The notes: a model not told the origin generated them from the letters alone. A stretch of DNA of 64,000 nt from JAFECT01 sp963838235 (GCA_963838235.1 CAWIQJ010000002.1:1-64000), one strand, 5' to 3'; shown: positions 6,890 to 15,750, numbered from the stretch's first letter. A program made the numbers and translations.

Positions 6890-7414
6890 TCATCCAGCAC
6901 GGTCCAAAGGCGTCTTAAAGCGCCGATACCATGTTCGCCGGCTGATCCCCGCGGCCACCCATGGCTTTGTCCGAGAGATTGATTTGGCTTCGTATTCGCT
7001 TCGCAACTTAGCGCCTCGCTCGCGGCGTTTGGTTTCCTTGGATTGCCGGTTACGTTCCTGACGTCGTCGGCGGCGCTCGCGCTTGTCAGCGTCGATGGCA
7101 CCAATCATGGTAATGCCGAGTAGCTGGCGGGTCTCGTAGTCCACTTGCAGCCAGCGGGCCAAATCGTCGGGCTTCCTTGCCCTAGGTGTCGCCTTGGCTT
7201 CCTCGATTACATCCAGCGCCTCGGCCTCGGTGAATCCCCTTCGCCCCATCCGGTGCGCACATTCAATGACAGCCCAGACTTGATCCTTTGATTTCGAATT
7301 ATCCCACACCCATGCAACCAGCCAGCGCGACAGATCGTCGGTATCTGCCGCGCCTGCATGGCGGCCGTGCTTCTCGATCTCGCGCCGCCGCCTAGCCCGC
7401 CAATCGAATTTCAC
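6890..7414 (-). CDS. Basic HTH-like protein at the end of the replication operon
   Basis: A 174-residue protein. The first half is mixed helical (DDLSRWLVAWVWDNS). The centre is very basic (RERRRRRQERNRQSKETKRR). The C-terminus has KPWVAAGISRRTWYRR, the usual form of a resolvase or transposase-type helix-turn-helix that contacts DNA. It begins four bases inside the end of the primase gene (ATGA at 7411-7414), so it is the last of four coupled genes. A role in replication initiation or its control is likely but inferred from context. Confidence 0.55.
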   Translation of the reverse strand: MKFDWRARRRREIEKHGRHAGAADTDDLSRWLVAWVWDNSKSKDQVWAVIECAHRMGRRGFTEAEALDVIEEAKATPRARKPDDLARWLQVDYETRQLLGITMIGAIDADKRERRRRRQERNRQSKETKRRERGAKLRSEYEAKSISRTKPWVAAGISRRTWYRRFKTPLDRAG

Positions 7415-8328
7415 CCGCGCACCAGGACATCATTCCAGTCACCCGGTTGCTCCGGCATCCTGATCTCGCTCGGGATCGACAACCGCACGGTCAGGCTGTC
7501 GGCGGCGCGCCGGCCGGCACCGTGCTGGTCGTGGTCGGCGAATATGATCAGACGCCTTAATTCGGGCGGCGGTTCGAAGGTCTCGATGCCGTGCTTGCTC
7601 AACACGCTCCACGTTGGGACGCTGAACAGTTTCGCCGCCGACAATGCGGTCTCGATCCCTTCCGCGATTCCCATGATCGGCGCGACCGGAGCCAATCTTA
7701 TCGTTGGACCGTGACCGAATGGACTGGTTGCCTTTCGTGGGGGATGTAGATCAACCTTACCGCTGCCATCCGCCGCCAGATATGTCCTGTGAACCGAGAT
7801 TGGCTTGCCGATCGGGTCCGTAATCAGTGCGAGCATCGCCGGATGCCGCGATACGGCGCCATCGTTCCAGTAAGGCTCGCGCGTGCTCGTTCGCAGGCAC
7901 GCTGGATAGGTATCCAGGCCGACGCGGCGGTGGCGGAGGTATCGATCGACGACGTCACCGAGATGCACAACGTCGCCGCGGTGCCAGCACGTCCTGGCGC
8001 GGGTGATATCCTTTGCTGTGTCCGGCGGGGCGCGCCGAACCATCGGCGCGACGCAATCACCCATAATGTCATCGATGACGCGCGCCGCCTCTCGGAACGG
8101 CCTGCCACTATAGACGACGGCGAGATCGATTGCCGGCCGTGGCCGCGGCTGGCATTGGGAGCATAGCCACATTCCGTCGCCGTCCTGCCGATCAATGAAG
8201 CGGAAGCGGTCTTTGCCCCCGCAGATCGGACATGGACAGTTGCGGCCGGTGAGGAATTTGGCATCGATGCCCAGCGCCGGCAGGATCTGGCGCCACCTGC
8301 CCCGGGCGCGTTCCTTGGTGGGGATCAT
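7411..8328 (-). CDS. Phage/plasmid-type primase with zinc finger and Toprim domain
   Basis: 305 residues from ATG 8328, which overlaps the helicase stop as ATGA; an upstream ATG at 8373 is in frame but less likely. Residues 33-59 carry CPICGGKDRFRF and CSQC, the DnaG-type zinc-binding motif that reads the template. After a central region, EGIETA (223-228) and FADHDQHGAG (263-272) give the acidic residues of a Toprim catalytic domain. It should make RNA primers for replication of the element, alongside the helicase encoded just upstream. No C-terminal helicase domain is present. Confidence 0.8.
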   Translation of the reverse strand: MIPTKERARGRWRQILPALGIDAKFLTGRNCPCPICGGKDRFRFIDRQDGDGMWLCSQCQPRPRPAIDLAVVYSGRPFREAARVIDDIMGDCVAPMVRRAPPDTAKDITRARTCWHRGDVVHLGDVVDRYLRHRRVGLDTYPACLRTSTREPYWNDGAVSRHPAMLALITDPIGKPISVHRTYLAADGSGKVDLHPPRKATSPFGHGPTIRLAPVAPIMGIAEGIETALSAAKLFSVPTWSVLSKHGIETFEPPPELRRLIIFADHDQHGAGRRAADSLTVRLSIPSEIRMPEQPGDWNDVLVRG

Positions 8329-9821
8329 GCCGCCCTCGCCTTGGCGTACGCGATCATTCGGGACCGGTACCAAGACTGCACCTCCGGCGCGGGCGGCCTT
8401 GGTGGCACGCCCTTCGTATAGACCGGCGGCCTATCACCAAACTTGGCGATGTACAGGTGAAAGACGGAACCGGGATTTTTCCCGCGCTCGATCACGATAT
8501 GATTGAGCTGTGCAATCCAGTCGATTTTCTCGGCGTAGCTATATTCGCATTCCTTGACCGTTCTGTCGGTGACGAGTCCAAGATCACCGTTGATCACCTC
8601 GACGCGCTTCGGCTTCGGGGCTGGAAGGAAGCCACAATGCCGGCATGCCTCGCCCCCGGTGCGAAGCGCTCCGCATTGAGAGCAATCAACCAGACGCGAT
8701 CCGCCCTCGCCTCGCTCGCTATGGGTTTTGTTCCTGGCTGGCCGATCGGGGTCTAGCGTCCACTCAATCGGGTCCTCGGCGAATCCGTGGGCGAAGCAGG
8801 CGCCGGCGTGATCGATGATGATCGCATCAGATTTGCCCGCCGCTGGTCGCAGCACGCGGCCTATCATCTGCCGATAAAGGCCGATCTTCTTTGTTGGTCG
8901 GGCAAGCACACAGCATCCGACCTCGGGCATATCCCAGCCCTCGGTCAAAACCATGCAGTTGGTCACGATCTTGGTTTCGCCGGATTTCAACCGGGCCAGG
9001 CGCGCATCGCGCTCGTCCTTCGCGGTCGAACCATCAAGGTGTTCGCACGTTACGCCCGACTTGATGAATTCGTCCCGTATGTGAACCGAGTGCTGCACGC
9101 CGGTGGCAAACGCCACGGTCTGCCGACCTTCTCCGAAGCGATGCCAATGAGTGACGATATCGCCAACCAGCTTCGGCTGATCCATGCGCGCGGCGAGTTG
9201 TTTCTCGACGTAGTCGCCAGCCTGAACCTTGATGCCCTTTAGGTCCGGCAGTGTTGGCGCGTAAGTGCGCGTCCCCACGAGATGGCCTTGCCTGATCAGC
9301 TCCGGCACCTGCGGACATTCGATGATCTTGTCGAAGAGGCCGCCGAGCCCGCGGCCGTCACCGCGACATGGCGTTGCAGTGAGACCGAGCAGGATCGCGT
9401 CAGGGTATGCCTCGACGATCTTTTTCCACGTCTGCGCCGGAGCATGATGACATTCGTCGGCGACTAGTACATCGGCTGGGGGCAGCGATATCTTGTTTCG
9501 GCGTACTGCTCGCGCATGCAAGGTCTGGATCGCGGCGACCTGAACGGGATCGAGCGGAGAAGTAAATTCGCCGGCCATGATGATGCCGTGCTCGATGCCA
9601 TTGTCCTTGAGCTTGGCCGCTGTCTGCATGACGATCTCGCGTCGATGCGCGAGGAACAGCACCCGCTTGCCATCGGCGACGGCGCGCCGGACGATCTCGC
9701 TGCCGATCACCGTTTTGCCGGAGCCGGTAGGAGCCACAATGATGACGCTGCGAATGCCGGAGGCCACGCAGGTATCAAATTGATCGATGATGTCGAGCTG
9801 ATAGGGGCGAAGGTTGGTCAT
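8325..9821 (-). CDS. Superfamily II DEAD/DEAH-type helicase
   Basis: 498 residues. Walker A APTGSGKT at 30-37, the Walker B box DECH at 122-125, TAT at 148-150, and motif VI QMIGRVLRP at 318-326 mark a complete RecA-like helicase core. A CxxC pair (residues 380/383 and 393/396) follows and probably binds zinc. The C-terminal 100 residues are less conserved in appearance. Phage relatives unwind duplex DNA near the origin. It overlaps both neighbours by four bases, so it is translated with the primase. Confidence 0.85.
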   Translation of the reverse strand: MTNLRPYQLDIIDQFDTCVASGIRSVIIVAPTGSGKTVIGSEIVRRAVADGKRVLFLAHRREIVMQTAAKLKDNGIEHGIIMAGEFTSPLDPVQVAAIQTLHARAVRRNKISLPPADVLVADECHHAPAQTWKKIVEAYPDAILLGLTATPCRGDGRGLGGLFDKIIECPQVPELIRQGHLVGTRTYAPTLPDLKGIKVQAGDYVEKQLAARMDQPKLVGDIVTHWHRFGEGRQTVAFATGVQHSVHIRDEFIKSGVTCEHLDGSTAKDERDARLARLKSGETKIVTNCMVLTEGWDMPEVGCCVLARPTKKIGLYRQMIGRVLRPAAGKSDAIIIDHAGACFAHGFAEDPIEWTLDPDRPARNKTHSERGEGGSRLVDCSQCGALRTGGEACRHCGFLPAPKPKRVEVINGDLGLVTDRTVKECEYSYAEKIDWIAQLNHIVIERGKNPGSVFHLYIAKFGDRPPVYTKGVPPRPPAPEVQSWYRSRMIAYAKARAA

Positions 9822-10330
9822 GACGCGTCGCCAATCGCCAGACCGACTAGCCCCTTGATGAGCTTACGCTCGCTAGCCTCGGCTACCTTGAGGATTTCGA
9901 ACTCGCGCCGCGGCAGATGTTTATCGATGCAGGCCCGGACGAGATCGCGCAGAACATCTGGCTCGATCGCATCGAGTTCACACGCGAATGAGTGCGGCCA
10001 CTTCTTATCGGCGTTGGTTATCCGTTTGGGTTGGCGCGTCGGCAGCGCCCAGTCCCTGATCTGCTGCTCCGTCACCCCGATCGTTTCGAACACGACCTCG
10101 ACGCCTTCCTCATCGGCGAAGCGTCGCAGCTTTTCCTCAAGGGAGCGGGCAGCGTCCTGACCGGCGCGGTCGAAATCTCCCAGGTAATAGACGTAGTATG
10201 GCCGTTGATCGTCTAGACGGGCGGCAACCGCCTCGAATGCGAAGGTCTCCGAGCTGAAACCTCGCGCGACCATAAGCGGCACGTCGTATTCCGAAGTCAC
10301 GGGGTAGATAGCAACGGTGCGCGGGCGCAT
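9818..10330 (-). CDS. Toprim-domain phage protein, N-terminally truncated
   Basis: 170 residues. IYPVTSEYDVPLMVARGFSS leads into LGDFDRAGQDA (residues 50-60), a Toprim-type acidic motif, and then AIEPDVLRDLVRACIDKHLP. From memory, related phage proteins are clearly longer and carry another domain before this point. Here an in-frame TGA lies four codons upstream of the ATG and no homologous sequence follows in any frame, so the N-terminus seems lost. It is the first gene of the leftward replication operon (ATGA overlap with the helicase). Confidence 0.65.
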   Translation of the reverse strand: MRPRTVAIYPVTSEYDVPLMVARGFSSETFAFEAVAARLDDQRPYYVYYLGDFDRAGQDAARSLEEKLRRFADEEGVEVVFETIGVTEQQIRDWALPTRQPKRITNADKKWPHSFACELDAIEPDVLRDLVRACIDKHLPRREFEILKVAEASERKLIKGLVGLAIGDAS

Positions 10331-10570
10331 TGGTCTGGCTCAGGACTCGACTGGATCACCAGCTCCCTCATGGAGCAGTGGATGTTGGCGATCTGAGCAT
10401 GCGTCGGAGCCGGAGATAGGTTGATTCTAGGCTCACGGTTGTGGCCGAGGCGTGAGCATGGTGCGCGTACAGGTACGATGACGTGGTGCATTTGTTATCT
10501 ACGAGCATCTCGTGGTCAGCCTGTACTTGAAGCCCAGCCAGAACATTGGCGATAGCTTGCCGTGTTTATG
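10331..10570. other. Junction between phage segment and host gene
   Basis: About 240 bases separate two truncated genes. One leftward frame between about 10562 and 10380 is open (it contains HEMLVDNKCTTSSYLY), but no family is recognised. No clear direct or inverted repeats that could be insertion ends were found. The stretch may be a remnant of either genome or foreign filler at a recombination point. Confidence 0.45.
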
Positions 10571-13500
10571 TCATCTACTGGTTCGGTTGGTCTGCTGCGG
10601 CAGCACGATGATGTTCAGGGGCTTCGCCTCGCCGAGACCCGAGGATATCTGCACATAGTCTTTCGGCACATTGGTCAGCAGAATGCGCTGCTTTTCGTAG
10701 GCGCATTGCCCGATCAGGCCTTCGCGCAGCTTGAACTGGTTGGTGACGTGCTTCCTGTTATTGAAGGCATAGGCCGAGGCCAGGTTCATCACCGCCTGGT
10801 CGTCCTCGTCCACATCGGTGACGTAGAACACCGCATGCTGGGCGTTGATCAGGGGCGCCAGTTCCGACAGCACCAGGTTCGACACGGTCGAAAGGTCGCG
10901 TTCGCCCTGCAGCATACGGGTGAACCGGGCGAGGTTGGTCTTCAGCCAGTCCTGCTCGGTGTTCTTCAACGTCTGATCCTTCAAGTTGCGGATCATTTCG
11001 TTGATGTTGTCCTTCAATTCCTCCAGTTCGCCCAGGGCATTCACGGTGATCGACCGTGTCAGGTCGCCCTTGGTCACCGCGGTCGCCACCTCGGCGATGG
11101 CGCGCACCTGGTTGGTCAGGTTGGCGGCCAGTTCGTTCACGTTGTCGGTCAGGTCGCGCCACAGGCCCGCCGCGCCGGGCACCTTGGCCTGACCGCCGAG
11201 CTTGCCTTCCACGCCCACTTCGCGGGCCACGTTGGTCACCTGGTCGGCGAAGGTCGCCAGCGTCTCGATCATGCCGTTGATGGTGTCGGCGAGCGAAGCA
11301 ATTTCACCCTTCGCGTCCACCATCAGCTTGCGCTTCAAATTACCCTGGGCCACCGCGGTCACCACCTCGGCGATGCCGCGCACCTGGGCGGTCAGGTTGC
11401 CGGCCATCATGTTCACGTTATCGGTGAGGTCCTTCCAGGTGCCGGCGACGCCTTCCACGCGGGCCTGACCGCCGAGCTTGCCTTCGGTGCCCACTTCGCG
11501 CGCCACCCGCGTCACTTCCGAGGCGAAGGCGTTCAGCTGGTCCACCATGGTGTTGATGGTGGATTTCAGTTCGAGGATTTCCCCCTTCACTTCCACGGTG
11601 ATCTTCTTGGACAGGTCGCCCTTGGCCACCGCGGTGGTCACTTCGGCGATGTTTCGCACCTGCCCCGTCAGGTTCGCGGCCATGCCGTTCACGTTGTCGG
11701 TGAGGTCTTTCCAAGTCCCGGCCACGCCCTTCACCTGGGCCTGGCCGCCGAGCTTGCCTTCCGTGCCCACTTCGCGCGCCACCCGCGTCACTTCCGAGGC
11801 AAAGGCGTTCAGCTGGTCCACCATGGTGTTGATGGTGTTTTTCAGTTCGAGGATTTCGCCGCGCACGTCCACGGTGATGGTCTTGGACAAGTCACCCATG
11901 GCCACCGCGGTGGTCACTTCGGCGATGTTCCGCACTTGACCGGTCAGGTTCGCCGCCATCAGGTTCACGTTGTCGGTCAAGTCCTTCCAGGCGCCGGCGA
12001 CGCCCTTCACCTGGGCCTGGCCGCCGAGCTTGCCTTCGGTGCCCACTTCGCGCGCGATCCGCGTCACTTCCGAGGCGAAGCCGTTCAGTTGGTCCACCAT
12101 GGTGTTGATGGTGTTTTTCAGCTCCAGCACCTCGCCCTTCACGTCCACGGTGATCTTCTTGGACAAGTCGCCTGTCGCCACGGCGGTGGTCACTTCGGCG
12201 ATGTTCCGCACCTGGCCGGTGAGGTTGGCCGCCATGCCGTTCACGTTGTCGGTGAGGTCCTTCCAGGCGCCGGCGACGCCCTTCACCTGGGCCTGACCGC
12301 CCAGCTTGCCTTCGGTGCCGACTTCGCGCGCGATCCGCGTCACTTCGGATGCGAACGAGTTCAGCTGGTCCACCATGGTGTTGATGGTGTTCTTCAGCTC
12401 GAGGATTTCCCCCTTCACGTCCACGGTGATCTTCTTCGACAAGTCGCCCATGGCCACCGCGGTGGTCACCTCGGCGATGTTACGCACCTGGCCGGTCAGG
12501 TTGGCGGCCATGAAGTTCACGTTGTCGGTGAGGTCTTTCCAGGTGCCGGCGACGCCCTTCACCTGGGCCTGGCCGCCCAATTTCCCTTCGGTGCCCACTT
12601 CTCTAGCAACACGCGTCACTTCCGAGGCGAACGAGCCCAGCTGGTCCACCATGGTGTTGATGGTGTTCTTCAGTTCGAGAATTTCGCCGCGCACGTCCAC
12701 GGTGATCTTTTTCGACAAGTCGCCCATGGCCACGGCGGTGGTCACCTCGGCGATGTTCCGCACCTGACCGGTCAGGTTGGCGGCCATGAAGTTCACGTTG
12801 TCGGTGAGGTCCTTCCAGGTGCCGCCGACGCCCTCGACTCGCGCCTGGCCGCCGAGCTTGCCTTCCGTACCCACTTCGCGCGCCACCCGGGTCACTTCCG
12901 ACGCGAAAGCGTTCAGCTGGTCCACCATCGTGTTGATGGTGGATTTCAGCTCGAGAATTTCCCCCTTCACGTCCACGGTGATCTTTTTCGAGAGGTCGCC
13001 CTTGGCGACGGCGGTGGTCACTTCGGCGATGTTGCGCACCTGACCGGTCAGGTTCGCCGCCATCAGGTTCACGTTGTCGGTGAGGTCCTTCCAGGCGCCG
13101 GTCACGCCCTTCACCTGGGCCTGGCCGCCGAGCTTGCCTTCGGTGCCCACTTCGCGCGCCACCCGCGTCACTTCCGACGCGAAGGAGTTCAGCTGGTCCA
13201 CCATGGTGTTGATGGTGTTCTTCAGCTCGAGCACCTCGCCCTTCACGTCCACGGTGATCTTCTTGGACAAGTCGCCTGTCGCCACGGCGGTGGTCACTTC
13301 GGCGATGTTCCGCACCTGACCGGTCAGGTTGGCCGCCATGCCGTTCACGTTGTCGGTGAGGTCCTTCCAGGCGCCGGCGACGCCCTTCACCTGGGCCTGA
13401 CCGCCCAGCTTGCCTTCGGTGCCCACTTCGCGCGCGATCCGGGTCACTTCCGAGGCGAACGAGCCGAGCTGGCCCACCATGGTGTTCACCACCCGCCCGA

Positions 13501-13945
13501 TGCGCAGGAATTCGCCGCGCAGCGGACGCTCTTCGTTCTCCAGGTCCATGGTCTGCGAAAGGTCGCCCTTGGCCACGGCGCCGATCACCCGCGCCATTTC
13601 CGCGGTCGGGTGCACCATGTCCGCGATCAGGGTGTTCACCGCGTCCACGCTGGCGGCCCACGATCCGGTCGAACCGGGCAGCCGCGCACGGTGGTTGATC
13701 TTGCCCTGGCGGCCGACGATTTCGCCCAGTCGCTCGAACTCCTTGGTCATGCGGTCGTTCAGCTCGACCACTTCGTTGAAGGCTTCGGCGATGTCGCCGT
13801 CGACCCCGGTCAGGTCGCGCGGCAGCCGCACCGAAAAGTCGCCGCGCCGGAAGGCGCGCAGCGCGGTGAGCAGCTGACGATTGTCGAAGCTGGTGTCTTT
13901 CGGCTTTGGGGCCTTAGCCTTGGCGATCTGTGCGGGCGCGTTCAT
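10571..13945 (-). CDS. Poly-HAMP/GAF sensor protein, truncated hybrid kinase
   Basis: 1124 residues from ATG 13945, which follows GGGGAG. After an N-terminal region with a first HAMP-like unit, nine copies of an approximately 92-residue repeat follow, each with WKDLTDNVN, AEVTTAVA, GDLSK, NTINTMVDQL and EGKLGGQA or close variants. A GAF domain then begins (TLKNTEQDWLKTNLARF) but breaks off after NIIVLP and ends with six unrelated residues at a TGA. Intact relatives continue with the rest of GAF, HisKA, HATPase and often receiver domains (Nik1-like poly-HAMP hybrid kinases). This copy lacks all catalytic parts. No membrane segment is seen, so it would be cytosolic. Confidence 0.85.
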   Translation of the reverse strand: MNAPAQIAKAKAPKPKDTSFDNRQLLTALRAFRRGDFSVRLPRDLTGVDGDIAEAFNEVVELNDRMTKEFERLGEIVGRQGKINHRARLPGSTGSWAASVDAVNTLIADMVHPTAEMARVIGAVAKGDLSQTMDLENEERPLRGEFLRIGRVVNTMVGQLGSFASEVTRIAREVGTEGKLGGQAQVKGVAGAWKDLTDNVNGMAANLTGQVRNIAEVTTAVATGDLSKKITVDVKGEVLELKNTINTMVDQLNSFASEVTRVAREVGTEGKLGGQAQVKGVTGAWKDLTDNVNLMAANLTGQVRNIAEVTTAVAKGDLSKKITVDVKGEILELKSTINTMVDQLNAFASEVTRVAREVGTEGKLGGQARVEGVGGTWKDLTDNVNFMAANLTGQVRNIAEVTTAVAMGDLSKKITVDVRGEILELKNTINTMVDQLGSFASEVTRVAREVGTEGKLGGQAQVKGVAGTWKDLTDNVNFMAANLTGQVRNIAEVTTAVAMGDLSKKITVDVKGEILELKNTINTMVDQLNSFASEVTRIAREVGTEGKLGGQAQVKGVAGAWKDLTDNVNGMAANLTGQVRNIAEVTTAVATGDLSKKITVDVKGEVLELKNTINTMVDQLNGFASEVTRIAREVGTEGKLGGQAQVKGVAGAWKDLTDNVNLMAANLTGQVRNIAEVTTAVAMGDLSKTITVDVRGEILELKNTINTMVDQLNAFASEVTRVAREVGTEGKLGGQAQVKGVAGTWKDLTDNVNGMAANLTGQVRNIAEVTTAVAKGDLSKKITVEVKGEILELKSTINTMVDQLNAFASEVTRVAREVGTEGKLGGQARVEGVAGTWKDLTDNVNMMAGNLTAQVRGIAEVVTAVAQGNLKRKLMVDAKGEIASLADTINGMIETLATFADQVTNVAREVGVEGKLGGQAKVPGAAGLWRDLTDNVNELAANLTNQVRAIAEVATAVTKGDLTRSITVNALGELEELKDNINEMIRNLKDQTLKNTEQDWLKTNLARFTRMLQGERDLSTVSNLVLSELAPLINAQHAVFYVTDVDEDDQAVMNLASAYAFNNRKHVTNQFKLREGLIGQCAYEKQRILLTNVPKDYVQISSGLGEAKPLNIIVLPQQTNRTSR
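10980..13600 (-). repeat. Nine tandem 276-bp repeats inside the poly-HAMP gene
   Basis: The stretch encoding EGKLGGQA recurs every 276 bases (near 11200, 11475, 11751, 12027, 12303, 12579, 12855, 13131 and 13407). The central copies are nearly identical at DNA level, which points to recent homogenisation; the two outermost copies at the C-terminal side are more diverged. Confidence 0.85.
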
Positions 13946-14136
13946 GGGACTCCCCGAGAGTCGGTTTCGACTGGCGAGTCCGGGAAGCAAGAAGGGGCCG
14001 ACGATGGGTGCGGCGTTGCGTTCGGCGCTGCGCCGTCCGCTTATTCACTGCCTGTCGAAGACCCTGGATTCTCCGCTCCCCACACCTCGCCCTAAGCCCA
14101 AAACGCGGAGGCGGAAGGCGGGTTCCGCGGTTAAGC

Positions 14137-14589
14137 TTATTTCCGAGGAAGCTGACCTATATCAGTCTCCTGGGCGCTGACCGCCTGCCAGCGGCAGGCC
14201 CGGTGGACGAAGACGTCGGTGAACAGGTTGCGGCTTACGACCTCGCCCTTGGCGCCGGTGATCTCGACCGAGCCGCCCGCCAGGGCGGTGTCGCCGTAGA
14301 GCCGGATGTCCAGGGCGGCGAAGCGGGGACGCCGGTCCGGCGGCAACGGATGGGCGATCATCCAATCGATATGGCTACGCTTGTCGAGGACATCGCCGGT
14401 GACCACCGGGTGGCGGAAGTCGTCCGCCAGGATCCGATCGAGCATGGCGCGGTCGTGGCTGCCGATCCATTGGTTTTCGAGGGCGCGCACGGCGGCTTCG
14501 TCCGCCGCCGGGCTCCGGGCGGGGCAGGCGAGGGCGGGGCCGGCCAGCGGGGCTGAAACCACGAGACCGGCAAGGCCGGGACGGATCAT
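14137..14589 (-). CDS. Exported NTF2-like (DUF4440-type) protein
   Basis: 150 residues from ATG 14589. A signal peptide (LAGLVVSAPLAGPALA) precedes a small alpha+beta domain. ADEAAVRALENQWIGSH, LDRILADDF and VVSRNLFTDVFVHR match the helix-strand order of SnoaL/DUF4440 proteins, which form a cone-shaped pocket. Known members are enzymes or binding proteins with varied ligands, so no substrate can be named. Upstream in-frame starts (to 14694) would put basic sequence before the signal peptide and are less likely. Confidence 0.65.
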   Translation of the reverse strand: MIRPGLAGLVVSAPLAGPALACPARSPAADEAAVRALENQWIGSHDRAMLDRILADDFRHPVVTGDVLDKRSHIDWMIAHPLPPDRRPRFAALDIRLYGDTALAGGSVEITGAKGEVVSRNLFTDVFVHRACRWQAVSAQETDIGQLPRK

Positions 14590-14692
14590 GCCCGAGCCTA
14601 GGCCCGCCGGCGGCGGCCGGAAACCTCGCCCGTTCCGTTTGCATCCAACGCCCCGACCCGGCGGACGAACGTCGAAGGGCGGGAGAGAAACC

Positions 14693-14728
14693 ATGAAGAA
14701 ATTTTTGCTGGCCGCCGCTGTGAAATAA
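14693..14728 (+). pseudogene. Eleven-codon signal-peptide remnant
   Basis: A good ribosome site (GGGAGAG) precedes ATG at 14693, but the frame reads only MKKFLLAAAVK before TAA. This is exactly how many short exported proteins of the group begin. It is either a remnant of a deleted secreted protein or a tiny leader peptide before the hydrolase at 14776. Confidence 0.3.
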
Positions 14729-14775
14729 GAACATCCCTGACCGGGCTGATCCGCCCCCAGCCGGAGTTCGATGCC

Positions 14776-15654
14776 GTGGACCCATCAGGTTTTTCCGATC
14801 GCTGGTGGACGTCCCCGGACGGACTGCGGTTGCACGCACGCGACTACGCCGGCGCCGGAGGCGAGGTGCGCCTGCCGGTGATCTGCCTCCACGGGCTGAC
14901 CCGCAACGGCCGCGATTTCGAGGACGTGGCGCCCTATATCGCCGCCGCCGGCCGGCGCGTGCTGGTCATCGACGTGCGCGGCCGCGGCCTGTCGGCCTAC
15001 GACCCGAACCCGATGAACTATCACCCGGCGACCTACGCCGCCGACGTGATCGCCCTGTTCGACCAGGCCGGCATGTCGCGCGCCGTGTTTGTGGGCACAT
15101 CCATGGGCGGCCTGATCACCATGACCGTGAGCGCGCTGAAGCCGTCGGTGGTCGCCGCCGCGGTGCTGAACGACATCGGCCCGGAGATTTCGCCTGTCGG
15201 CCTCGGGCGCATCGCGAGCTACGTCGGCAAGAGCGCGCCGGTCAAGACCTGGGAAGACGCCGCTGCCGTCTGCAAGCAGAACAACGGCGTCGCGTTTCCG
15301 GATTTGAGTGACGCGGACTGGATGACGTTCGCGCAGCGCACCTTCCGCGAGGGTCCCGACGGCGCGCCGCTCGCCGACTACGACCCCAACATCGCCGCGC
15401 CCATGCGCGCGGCGGCAAACCCGGCCATCGCACCAACCCTGTGGCCGCTGTTCAAGAAACTCGCGCGCAAGCGGATGCTGCTGACGGTGCGCGGCGCCCT
15501 GTCGGACCTGCTCGACGCGAAGACCGCCAAGGCCATGCAGCGCGCGGCCCGGCACATGGGGTTTGTCGAAGTCCCCGGCGTCGGTCACGCGCCCGCCCTG
15601 ACCGAGCCGGCCGCGCGCAGCGCCATCCTCGACTTCCTGGCCAAGGCGCCCTGA
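14776..15654 (+). CDS. Alpha/beta-fold hydrolase
   Basis: 292 residues starting at GTG 14776. The oxyanion motif is LHGLT (residues 38-42), the nucleophile elbow GTSMGG has Ser109, and the catalytic His is in GVGHAP near the C-terminus. The cap region is short. There is no signal peptide, so it is cytosolic. The overall pattern is that of ester or C-C bond hydrolases (MhpC-like); the substrate is unknown. A TetR regulator and a carboxylate transporter follow on the same strand, suggesting use of an imported organic acid or ester. Confidence 0.8.
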   Translation: MDPSGFSDRWWTSPDGLRLHARDYAGAGGEVRLPVICLHGLTRNGRDFEDVAPYIAAAGRRVLVIDVRGRGLSAYDPNPMNYHPATYAADVIALFDQAGMSRAVFVGTSMGGLITMTVSALKPSVVAAAVLNDIGPEISPVGLGRIASYVGKSAPVKTWEDAAAVCKQNNGVAFPDLSDADWMTFAQRTFREGPDGAPLADYDPNIAAPMRAAANPAIAPTLWPLFKKLARKRMLLTVRGALSDLLDAKTAKAMQRAARHMGFVEVPGVGHAPALTEPAARSAILDFLAKAP

Positions 15655-15718
15655 ACCGCACCCAGAGCCGGACCCTGCGCGAACGGCATGGACGGGACCG
15701 TGCGCGAGGCCTAATCCT

Positions 15719-15746
15719 GGTTCAGTGACCGCGGTTCAGGGACCGA
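15719..15746 (+). promoter_or_regulatory. Tandem 14-bp direct repeat before the TetR gene
   Basis: GGTTCAGTGACCGC (15719-15732) is followed at once by GGTTCAGGGACCGA (15733-15746), ending four bases before the TetR ATG. Two head-to-tail sites at this position suggest an operator, possibly autoregulatory, though TetR proteins usually prefer inverted sites. Confidence 0.4.
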
Positions 15747-15750
15747 CCCC

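Larger units (their letters stand above)
1..10595. mobile_element. Partial or degenerate phage-derived segment
   Basis: The block is visibly AT-richer than the chromosome to its right. It holds many short overlapping genes of unknown function, a divergent repressor-like control region near 860-960, and a phage-type replication operon at 6890-10330. No integrase, terminase, portal, capsid or tail gene is recognisable, so it is partial; it probably continues left of the window. The right edge lies between the start of the truncated Toprim gene (10330) and the last host-like codon of the poly-HAMP gene (about 10595). No attachment-site repeat was found there. An assembly chimera cannot be excluded. 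Confidence 0.7.

Noticed and set aside
6649..7104. A 151-codon - strand frame overlapping the HTH-like gene
   Set aside because: It crosses the compound palindrome and overlaps the 6890-7414 gene in another frame; no domain features.
10980..13600. Regular 276-bp repeats as a possible CRISPR or satellite array
   Set aside because: The repeats are in frame and encode HAMP units; there are no short repeats with unique spacers.
10562..14095. An open frame of 1177 codons on the + strand, rich in His, Gly and Val
   Set aside because: It is the antisense of the poly-HAMP gene. Its apparent repeats mirror the HAMP units, and composition is not that of a natural protein family.
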